DNA of 64,000 bases from Anastatus disparis (taxonomy: Eukaryota; Arthropoda; Insecta; Hymenoptera; Eupelmidae): assembly GCA_017163975.1 (NCBI GenBank), contig JAFFSR010000280.1, positions 744,001 through 808,000 on the forward strand, read 5' to 3'. Positions 53,959-64,000 of this stretch are shown here, in pieces. Numbering within the stretch: the first letter of the stretch is position 1; the number at the start of each line of letters is the position of its first letter. The notes under the pieces are model-generated. The model searched no databases. It saw only the letters and a program-made list of their open reading frames with translations, and had not been told where the DNA came from. The position numbers and the translations under genes were made by a program.

Positions 53959-54430
53959 TAACATGCTCATATATAGCGGCACAAGCACCGGATACAATCT
54001 CCGTGCAGTGCGAACGAATGAACGAACGCGTTCGCGCGGGCGCGCGGGTGTCGAAAAAATACCTTTTGCTTGCCGGATTTAAAGGAAAAAAAGAAAAGAG
54101 AAAAAGAAATCTCTTTCTCTGTCTTTCTTATATGTACAATAATATCAACGCAAGGTTTTAAGTGTTACGACAATCATATATACCTGAAAGTCTTTTCTCT
54201 CTCCGTGGGATCGTTATCATAAGAAACGATAAAAGGGAATGGCTTGGCTTTTGCCTTGTTGCGCGTAATCACGCATGCCTGTATATACAGATATACATAA
54301 AGTGCATACCATACGTCAATGCACTTTGCGTGCGCTCGCGCGTTTTATTATGCGAGAGCCGCGCGCGTGCAAATGATAATAATAACCCGCCTCTCGACGA
54401 GAGGGAGTCTGCGGGACTTATAAGTTGCGC
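53959..54430. promoter_or_regulatory. CpG-rich islet, possible promoter or 5' exon
   Basis: Sharp local rise in CpG (GAACGCGTTCGCGCGGGCGC around 54024-54046; GTGCGCTCGCGCG and GAGCCGCGCGCGTGC around 54330-54370) inside AT-rich DNA, with a TATAAG near 54420. ORFs across it (53795-54082, 54162-54518) have no recognisable domain. A promoter or untranslated first exon on either strand is possible but unproven. Confidence 0.3.
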
Positions 54431-55887
54431 CAGGATAATGCCCCTTAGTTGCTTACTCTTTTTTTTTCATTTTTATTTTCTTTCTCTTTATCTTAAATGC
54501 GTATACACAGTATGCTAAGGAAATATATAATTGTTTTTTTTTGTGGTATGCATTTGATTTTCATGTAAGTTTTTCGCACTTTCTTCATAGAGGTGTGTAC
54601 TATTGCCTGGAAGGTTGTTTTTTTTTAGTTTTTTTTTGTTATTATTTAGAAAATGCGACGAAAATTGGCTGTTTATTTGAATAATTGGGTGCGTGTGGTA
54701 AGTATTTTGTACATACCGTTTCGCAAGTTTAACGCACTTTGCATTTTCATGCTAAAATAACTTGTTCTATTTTGTGTCGGAAAAAAGGATTGTTAATAAA
54801 GCGTACATGTACAGTGTGTACGGATTAATTTTCATTTTAACTTTTAATATTTATCGTTTAATTGAAATCTTATATACATATAGAATTTGTATTGTAATCT
54901 TTTTAGTGAACAATTTTGTACCCTTTATGTTAATTTAAAACTAACAAAATGTTATTACAATTTATGAGAATTTATCCGCGGTACTGTAAAGACTTGCAAA
55001 GAAATATAATAAAATTTACAAAAGTTTTTAAAAATATATGAAACATTTCTTGTATTTTTATATATTTTTGTTTTTATTAACATTTTGAAATCATTTCATA
55101 GTTTTTATCTGTAATATCATCCTGAAATATGTTAATATTAGGGATTTCCGATAAGAATGTGGCAATTTTTACAAATATTCATGCGTTTTCTTGTATAATA
55201 TATTTACAGTTTTATGCTCTTTACGTGTATGATAATAAATGTAAAAAATAATTAACGACACAGAATCAAACTGAATTTTCTTTCTTTCCATAAATTTGAA
55301 CACAACAATACGTATACTTGAAATTTTCATATAGCCATTACAAGTAATAATATAATTGTTAAGTTCAATAATGAGAAAATATCAAACATTATGTATTCAT
55401 CATCTTAAATGAAAGATATATATTTATCTTATCAGTAAAATAAAAATGAAATCTATATTTAAATTAAGATTTCAAATTGCAGAAAAAAGAAAAAAATAAT
55501 TTTCATGTATATAACTTATTCTCGACAATTAATGAATAAACTATAATAAATTATGACATCACCATTGTGTGCAACAGCAACAAATCATATACAAATAACA
55601 GATAATCTCATGTCAATAATGGCTAAAATGAAAGAAACAATGACAGATACATAATTTAATATTATGTAATGATAAGCTATTTAAGACTGATACAATGTCT
55701 ATTATGTAGTACTGTAAGTATGGAGAAGAAGAAGAGCTGATTTAACAATTGAATAAAAAAAATGAAATAATAAGTATAGTGTTAATACGTGTTTATTTTT
55801 GCGTAGGATTACAAGAATTTTAATTATTTTACCCATTCTATTAATAACCATTACATGTCAGGGATAACGGAAATAAAAGAATTTTCG
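54431..55887. other. Non-coding AT-rich stretch
   Basis: No gene or repeat recognised. Confidence 0.5.
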
Positions 55888-56072
55888 ACTGAGATCTCAG
55901 TGGCTCACTCAGTAGAGCGTTGGATTCGCAATCTCGAGGTTTCGAGTTCAAATCTCGCTCTCGGCTATTTTATACAAGCACCACTGTACGTTCATGTGCT
56001 TTGTCCAAAAACACACGAAAAACCTCCGTTGCTAATTAGTATCGTAATTATAGCATAAATACAACACCGTTA
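55888..56072 (+). mobile_element. tRNA-derived SINE (family A), copy 3
   Basis: The best preserved copy: CAGTGGCTCACTCAGTAGAG (A box), GAGTTCAAATCTC (B box), then CAAGCACCACTGTACG, CATGTGCTTTGTCCA, AAAACCTCCGTTGCTAATTA, GCATAAATACAACACCG and an A-rich tail. It creates a spurious 67-residue ORF (55855-56058). Confidence 0.9.
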
Positions 56073-57789
56073 AATAAAAAAAATAATAAAGTTATTTTGA
56101 TGTCTTTTTAATTTATCTAGTTGGATGATTTACTTTATATTGTATAATCAATCTTCTAACTTGTATACGAAGAAAAAAAAATAAAATTTTTACATATTTT
56201 CTTAGCCTCACAAATTCGTTAATTATTCAATAAAACGTCTAAATAATAACGAAAAAATGTAGTGAAATAGAGAATTTCAATCATAATATCATATACATGT
56301 TATGAAAATAACTTTTTGTAAAGTTTATTATTTTAAACAAATGATTTTCATCATTTAAATATATATTGATGTATCTTAAACAGCACAGAATAAACTTTTA
56401 TTTTGAAATTATTTTATATTATTGCACAAATTTAAATAAATTAAAAGAATAATTAATTTAATTTGAAATAAAAATATCTTTAGCAAATTGATATTTCGTT
56501 TTTTTAATATAGTATAATATTTAAAACTTTCTATCGTACAAAATTTCATATTGTATAAATTAAAAATTTTCTAATAAATCAAGCATTAAAACTAAAAGGT
56601 AAGCATGATAAATTTGAAAAATTCGACATTATTCTTTGAAAATTTATGGACAACAATAGATACAACGTTTTTGTTCTCCGCAAGGAGAAAGTATTTTTAT
56701 TCAACGAATGCTAATGATTTCAAATCTATTACATAAAAATAACAGAATGTAACATTATTAAAATAATCATTGCTGGTCTATACATTTTTCTTATATTTCA
56801 TTTATAATAAAGATATTTCAAAATTCAAATTTAACGTTACGTTATACTATTTATTGATTTATCTCTGGATATAAAGTTTAAAAATTTCACTTCCTCAAAT
56901 ATATAAAAAAATGCGAAAATTATTTGTTAATAAACAAGAAAGTAGCATATAATTGGGTGGCCAATTTTTTGTAACTTTTTAATTAAATTTTCACTTTGAA
57001 AAAAAAATTGAAAAAGTATTTAGCAAACAAATAATCAATTCTATAAAATTAAAGTATTTTTATAAGAGAACCAATAATTCTGACTCATGTCAATTATTTA
57101 CAAAATCTTAATTTATGCTAGCTATAATAAAATTATTGATAAAAATATGTTTACATATGATATTATGTAACTTTTATAAATTATTTTGTATAAAACAAAA
57201 GATTTGCCACTCTGTACTATAGTTGCAATATGATTATTTTTTTTATGAAGATCAAAACGATATTTTTGCTAAAAATTATTTTTATAAATCAATATAATAC
57301 CGTGGGATACCGGAAAGTAAAGATATGTAGTATGTTTATATGGAAAACATAATTCATAATTGAAGAAAAAAAAGAAAAAAATTTTATGAATATTTATTAC
57401 AAAACCAGTTAATTAAATATCACTAGATTAGACTTAGACAATAAATTATGTGTTGAAGTATTATATTTATTGTAATTTTTGATGATTATATTTTAGTAGA
57501 TTAATTGTTAAAGAATCTATTGCTCACGCATATGAGTTTAAAAAAAAGAGTTATTATTTATTATTAATTATTTATTATTACAAGTTAAAAATTTTTAAAA
57601 GGTCAAAATTTATGAAGTGCCTGCATAAAAGCATAAAATATGATGTTTAATAGAAAATAGACCAAAATATGAAATTAAATTATAATAAATTAAAACAATA
57701 ATTATTTTATTATAATGATCAAAAAGAACGCTTACTTAATAAACGAAATTTTTGGTAAACTTTTTACGTTGTTATATAATAGTACATTA
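56073..57789. other. Non-coding AT-rich stretch
   Basis: No gene or repeat recognised; simple A/T-rich sequence. Confidence 0.5.
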
Positions 57790-58085
57790 TGATACTAGTG
57801 GCATAAATGGCCCATTATGGCACAACGTGTATTAGCGCCCGTGTGCAACGAGGGTGATAATTCACGTCGTGCGATAGGCCATTTATCTACTATCGACTAG
57901 CATATTTATACTAACGACTAGCATAAATCCGCTGTTACACCTGTCAGTGGGATTAGCAGTCTATTTATGCACCGTGCGGTTATTGTCCGAGCGTAGCGAA
58001 GTACCTGCAGATATGTACGGTGCAATAATGGACTACTCATGCCACAGATAGGCGTGACATAAATGCGGATTTATGTCACTCAATG
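57790..58085. repeat. Fold-back repeat, second copy of the 26400-26990 family
   Basis: Starts TATGATACTAGTGGCATAAA..CCATTATGGCAC and ends GGACTACTCATGCCACAGAT..ATGCGGATTTATGTCACTC. The interior has repeated CGACTAGCATA(T/A)A words and GTCCGAGCGTAGCGAAG, a variant of the core word of the 27-28 kb palindromes. Compact (about 300 bp), so probably closer to the original element than the first copy. Confidence 0.65.
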
Positions 58086-61000
58086 CTATAAAGTAAATTT
58101 TGAAGTTAATTATTAAACATTTTCAGCAATTTCATTGAATGATAAGCATATTATTTTTATTTCTACCTCAACAATAATGTCTTCTTTACGAGCTTGTTGC
58201 GTTACGAGTGCGTTGAAAGTAAGATATTATTTAAGCCAAAATACTTCATTCTCGCTAATCTGCGAAAATATATATTAGAGAATAAAGTTGCTTATTTCTC
58301 TTGGGGGTGAAGTTTGCGATCCGAGTGAACGAAGTGAAACAAAGAAACTTCTAAGTAAGAAATGGACTTTACACATTGCATTATATACTATTATATTATT
58401 TTGAAAGAAATGAATGAACTATTTCAAATTCAACCAAAAGTTTTTTTCTCATACGTGATCATAAAAACTTACAATATAAATTATACAATATCACTGTTTT
58501 AGAAAATATGTATATGCAACAAATTTTTTAAATATTTTTATATTTGGATATACTTAAATCACTTTCAATCAAGTGAAAATCATTATATTTTCATCCACAC
58601 CTTATAAAAAATCTTAAGATAAAACAAGCTATAATACGTAATATGCATACAATATTTTACAAAAGATCAAAAATACATAGCATTCATAATATATAATTCA
58701 TTATTTTTCATAATTTTAGATATATAGGTGATTTTCCCATGCACGTGCACGCTACAAAAATAAAAAACAGGAGGCCACCCAACAGTATATCGGCCTAGGT
58801 TATTAACGCAAGATATTTTTTTCTCCTTTTTTTATGTTTCTGAATGTAAATGCGTGTGCTGCATGTGTGACAATGAAAGGAAATATAAGATAGAGGTAAG
58901 TATGACCGATGAATAGGGTTCGTGCTGATTTCATTAGACAGTTATTAAACTTATGACTAGTTTATTTTTTTTTTGTATTTTGTTTTTCTTTTAATTTATT
59001 TCCTGTTCGTATTTTATAAATTATGGTTGCAACTTTTTTGGCCTATTTTGAACAAGTTTTTTTTTAAATCATGATTGTAATTATGATATATACGTTTAGC
59101 AATGATATATGCTTATTGTGTAGGGAATAAATATTGTTAATGATTGTTTTTATGAACTATGAAGTGAAGTTTTTTGATAAATATTATCTGGTCTTATTTT
59201 AAAATGAATTATAATTATTGCTTCCTTTTCAATATCAAACTTTTTTTAAATTGAACTTTAATTGAAATATTTTTTCAGTATCTATCGCAATTCAATGAAT
59301 AATTATGGAATTTAAATTAAAAACATCGGAATTAATCTTCTAAAATGTGTTATTGAAGTATACTTTTGGTAAATCAAACATACAATAACATTTATAAAAT
59401 CAATAAAATAATATTTTTAATATATAGAGTTTAAAAAAACATTTAAATTAAAAAAAAGTTCAGTAAATTTTAATTCATGATCACTTATATTAATTTATTG
59501 AATTTCAATAAAATAATAATTAAAAAAATTGCAAACTAAAGATGAAACAAAAGTTTATTTTAAAAAAGTAAAAATTTTTTAAATTAAAATATTAAAAATA
59601 AAAACAGAATCAACAATAATATACTTATCTTTAGATGTTGCATTAAAAAATGGTAATTCACAACTTTTATCTTATAGTTATATTAAATGCTATATTAAAT
59701 TTTATGCATTAGAATAGCTCTAAAGAGTCAAATAATACCTACTTTAATCTATAATTGAAGGTTCAAATGATCTGCAGATGGATATACCCGATTTTCTCTA
59801 ATTTAATTGGTCATATTTTAAAGCAAGGAAAGGCATGGGTGAATTTCACCCATAATATTAGAGGATACCTTCTTCTTAAGAATTTACTTGACATTCAAAT
59901 GACTTGAATTAATATTTTTTTAATTAATTTAAGATTCACAATTGACAAAAATACAATCAAAGTAGTTTTCACTTGAATAAAATTTTTTATGTTTTTAATG
60001 GAATTTTTCTAATACTAAATCATAAATCTTTTATATAAAGTTGTCGACCAATTTTTTTATATCCAAGTAATTTATTTAAATCTTATCAATAACTAAATAT
60101 TAGTAAAATTACATAAATTATTAAGTTACTTCTTACAGTTTTTTTATAAATCTTAATTCAATTGAAAAAAACCTTAATACTCTTATTAATTACGTACCTA
60201 ATAAAAAATTATTTAAAAGCTTCATCTGTCAGAATATTAATTAGTAACGCGTTTTCAATGCAATCCAGCCAAGTTTGTTTTCTTTCTCACTCACAAGTGC
60301 CATGAACTCGTATATAGAAAGGTAAACGAATTATACCCAAAGTGCAAACCATGTGTATATGAAAAGGGCCAGTCATCGTCACCGTTGTCTTCATCGTCGT
60401 CGTGGCGCGAAGGCCAACCAGATCACTTTTCTGTTTATACACGTACATCAACTTGTGTTATTACTCAGATTCGTAGTCATTTCATCTCATTTAGAATATA
60501 TTTATCATTTATTTGTTTATTTGTAAAATCCAAAAATACATATACACGTAAATAGACTTTGATGTTATGTTTCTTATTTTTTTAAGCTATACGGCTTTTT
60601 ATTGAAAACCCCTTGTTTTGTAAGTGGTTTTATTGGGAGTGTATATAAGTAGACATCTGCGAGTTGAAATGTTGTTTATGGTATACGATTCTTTTCTTTT
60701 CAATAAAATTTTAATGCCTGATGGAGATTTTCAAGATTTAATTTAATATGTACCTCATAATGCAAGGATGAACAAAAACGTGTTGGTTCGATTCCTTTTT
60801 TTTAGACGATAAAAATGAAATGAAATGAAGAACTTGTTTTGAAAAGGAGTAAGTTTTAATTTATAAATAGGTACAAGACACTGTTTATCTTTATTATTTT
60901 TTGAGAATTTTCTAAGATTCTTGTGTACTTGGGTAGTGTGTAGGAGTGATTATTTTAATCTTATGTTAAGAGATTGAATTTCATTATGTTTTAATGTATG

Positions 61001-62654
61001 AACCTTCATTCATAGCATTAAAATGTAAAAAATACTTGTGATAAAAGTGGAAAATGCTTTTTTTTAATAAAACATCTAAAAATATAAAAATAAGTTTAAT
61101 TGTATATATTTTTAACAAAAGTAAAAAAAAACAAGAGATTTATAAAGCTTATAATCTATAATGAATTCATGATGTTATATTAATTAATTATAATGTTAGC
61201 TTATAATTTATAGGCTTGATCAAGTTTTTATTATCTAGCTTGTTCGGTAGAAAAAAATTACAAAAAAACATTAAATTGATGATAAGTTTCCAACCATAAA
61301 AAGTTCAATCAAAACCCAGTAAAGGTCTAATCAGTTAATATTTTACAATACTGATTAGTACACATATTTTGCATAATACACATTAGATATTAAAATTAGA
61401 AAAAAAAAACAAATGAATTTTAACAAGATTAGATTATTTTATAACTTTAACAAAACTATAAGATAAATACCTGCATATTTACTCGATAACATTAGATTTT
61501 TAATTCACGCCAACAAATTTTTACCTCTAGTATATGTATTAATATTTATAAACTGTGAGAGTTTCACATAAAGTTTCACGAACTTTTAAGAAAAAAAAAA
61601 TTAGATTTAATGCAGGTACACGCGTATATAGCATATAATTATCGAAAGCCATCTACTGTCATACTTATGTATATATAAATATATATATACGTATACATAT
61701 AGACTATTCATATTGGATATTTTTTTACACTATAATAATGTAACTGAAAGCTTTCTATGCCTCTATTAAAGAGGCCCGAAACATATGATTTTCATTGCAT
61801 CACGTCATGAAAAATTCCATTGGCAAAATCAGTTTCAATCATTTTTTTTTCTAGTACAGCCACTTAAAGAAAAAAAAAAAAATTTTTTTTGTATTAAACT
61901 GTACATATACATGTGAAAGAGATACATCCGTTAAGTGTCGACGAAGTTTTCATCGAAATCAAAAAAAAAAAAAGATTTAAAACGCCTCGTTGCTGTACGC
62001 GAACGACGAAATCATAGGCTTACGAAAACGTATCCACATATATAAAATGAACAAAAGTCTCACAATGTCTTTTCTTATTATAGTTGAAGGCATACACGTC
62101 AATAAAGGTATATAGGACGACGATTATAAAGTTATCAATCATTAAACAGAGAAAGAGAAAGAGGCTGTTCAAGCATGCAATTATAGCGTAAATTACTTGC
62201 AAAGGTGCTAAAACGTTCATTAATCCTCTGTTTGGTAGTGTGTGAGAAAAATTAAGAATTTTGCTATTCTATAATAGTATTTTATATTACAGAGTTGGAT
62301 AAAATTTAATGTGACAAAAATTTGTATTTTTTCAATAAGTTTTCTATTTGTAGGATGTATCGAAATTGTTGTTTAATGTTTGAAAGCTGACACTGAATGC
62401 GCACAATTTTTATACAAAATAATGCATTGGATTCAAAAATTTAATTAATAACAAAGTGAAAAATTGATTTAAAAAATTTTACTAATAATAGCTAAGATTT
62501 TGTACAAAACTACATTGACACCTTTACCAAAAAAAGTAGAAAAATATTTTAAAATTACGTTTTAATGACTTAAAACACAAAAAATAGAATAATATACAAA
62601 AAATAGAGTAATAGAATAATTCTTTACTATACATATTAAAAATTTTTTTATTTA
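58086..62654. other. Non-coding region
   Basis: No gene recognised. CpG-containing patches at 58180-58380 (with CCGAGTGAACGAAGTGAAA), 58740-58800 and 60370-60425 (CGTCGTCGTGGCGCGAAGG) stand out from AT-rich surroundings. A perfect short palindrome GGGTGAATTTCACCC lies at about 59838-59852. Nothing else is supportable. Confidence 0.45.
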
Positions 62655-62836
62655 ACATTGCTGTATTTATATCATTACGATGCTAATTAGCAACAGAGGT
62701 TTTTAATGTGTTCGTGAACTTGAGCACATGTAACGTACAGTGGTGCTTGTATCAATCGGTTGAGAGCGAGATTCAAACTCGGGTCCTAGAGATTATAAAT
62801 CCATCGCTCTACCGACTGAGCCATTAAGAACTCTAA
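62655..62836 (-). mobile_element. tRNA-derived SINE (family A), copy 4
   Basis: On the minus strand: AATGGCTCAGTCGGTAGAGC (A box), GAGTTTGAATCTC (B box), CAAGCACCACTGTACG, CATGTGCTCAAG, AAAACCTCTGTTGCTAATTA, ATAAATACAGCAATG and a T/A-rich tail. Confidence 0.88.
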
Positions 62837-64000
62837 ACATGAAAACATTACATATTATAATGTTGTATTTATATGAAATTTGAAGGAAGTTAATGGAAAT
62901 TCACTAGAATTATCATAGATAGTAGAAAAATTATTTTTTTTACGAAAATCGTATTTTTAGAATTAAAATATAAAAATGAAATATAAAAATGTAAAAATTT
63001 AGAGAAATATCATTTGCTTGGAAAAAAAATGTCCAAAATTATCAATGAATAAAAATTAAGACGAACTTTGATGTAAAATTGAACATTCATTTATATGCAC
63101 ATATTAAATTGAATTGCGAAATATTTTTTGTTTACCGTCGAAGAAATGGAACTTTTTGAACAAATTTAATTTCTATCAAAAGACTTTGTACTCAATTTTT
63201 CAAAAAATTCTGAAAATATTTTATAGAATAATTTAGGTCAATAATTTTATCATCTTAAAACAAATGCAAGTTTTTTTTGGAAATTCTTCACACAAAGCTA
63301 CTCGTAACTTTCAAAAAAACAAGTATTGGACCGAGCGGACGTGACTTTTTTATAAGTTTTTATAAGGAAAAATATTTCGAAATAAAAAGAAAATTTGAGA
63401 TCTATAGGTAAAACACTTTCCTTGTAAGTATTGTATTTATAACTAGTAAAATAAATTTTCAATAAATTATATTATACATTTTCATAGTTACCAGAAAGTA
63501 TCGTTTCTCTGCATAAAAAAATGAACCATGAGTGTCACCTTAAAAACTCTTGCTTCAGGTGATAAAATATAATTACTTGAATATTTATTGCAATCCAAGA
63601 CATCAAAAAAGCTGATTTTCATAAATTAAAAAATTTATACAAAACAAAGAGTGTTTACTAAAATAAAAAATTCTGATTCGTTAACAACTAATCAAAAAAC
63701 TTTGTTTTTAAGTTTTATTTTAATGATGCACGATAGATTTAAATTCGAAATTGAAAAGTACACACGCACTGACGCATGCAAATGTGCGCATACATCAACG
63801 AAAATTTTCTAAAAATAGTATTTTTAATCCGTAATTACTAAAAACGTACTTCCATAATGCTATTTTTAGAATTTAATTTTTGACCATCACAAAGTTTCCT
63901 CGGTGAGAAAGCAGTAATTATTTAAAATGGTTATTCAGAATCAGCACAAATTAATAACCTGCGATTAAGAAGATTGTTATTTTTTTTATTTCATTTGCCC
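62837..64000. other. Non-coding AT-rich stretch to window end
   Basis: No gene or repeat recognised. Confidence 0.5.

Noticed and set aside
54162..54518. 118-codon ORF across the CpG islet
   Set aside because: Open frame explained by low stop-codon density in GC-rich sequence; no family resemblance.
55888..55965. A true tRNA gene
   Set aside because: Same conserved non-tRNA body follows as in three other copies; SINE head.
1..64000. CRISPR array or bacterial operon content
   Set aside because: No regularly spaced direct repeats and all recognised genes are eukaryotic with spliceosomal introns or insect-type families.

Overview
The window reads as an AT-rich arthropod nuclear genome, most likely an insect. 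Genes are intron-bearing with GT-AG junctions, long stretches are non-coding, and the DNA is full of short non-autonomous transposons. Two intronless divergent ionotropic receptors point to an insect. A parasitoid-type hymenopteran is plausible, but that is inference: no sequence here is diagnostic of an order.

Left quarter (1-17 kb), the conserved gene cluster. Galactose mutarotase (GALM; + strand, four coding exons between 2507 and 13455) has a second intron of about 9.5 kb. That intron houses a complete, single-exon microsomal triglyceride transfer protein gene (MTTP/Mtp) on the opposite strand (8259-10895). Next come a SMIM12-type small membrane protein (- strand, 13862-14104) and, head to head with it, an eight-exon mitochondrial quinone-oxidoreductase-like MDR protein (+ strand, 14955-17016).

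Middle (17-42 kb), a chemoreceptor pair split by transposons. Two full-length divergent IR paralogs (23902-25659 and 38935-40683, both +) sit about 13 kb apart. They share homologous upstream and downstream flanks, so they come from a segmental duplication. Between them lie a cluster of CpG-rich fold-back repeats (26.4-28.3 kb), a complete but dead non-LTR retrotransposon with 11-bp target-site duplications (28948-34969), and a nested TIR element (36174-38148). The LINE's first ORF is broken by a tRNA-derived SINE, which is itself broken by a TA-flanked MITE. That three-level nest can be read to the base from target-site duplications and from an empty site in a second SINE copy at 41.5 kb.

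Right part (42-64 kb), no gene recognised. It holds the 3' end of an LTR retrotransposon, with polypurine tract and LTR, carrying a TTAA-flanked piggyBac-type MITE. It also has further fold-back elements, microsatellites, two more copies of a tRNA-derived SINE (four in the window), and CpG-richer islets that could be regulatory or untranslated sequence of a gene outside the window.

No rRNA, no intact functional tRNA gene and no CRISPR array were seen. The main value of the window is its transposon stratigraphy, the nested Mtp/GALM arrangement, and the IR pair with a conserved promoter block. No convincing novel multi-gene system was found.
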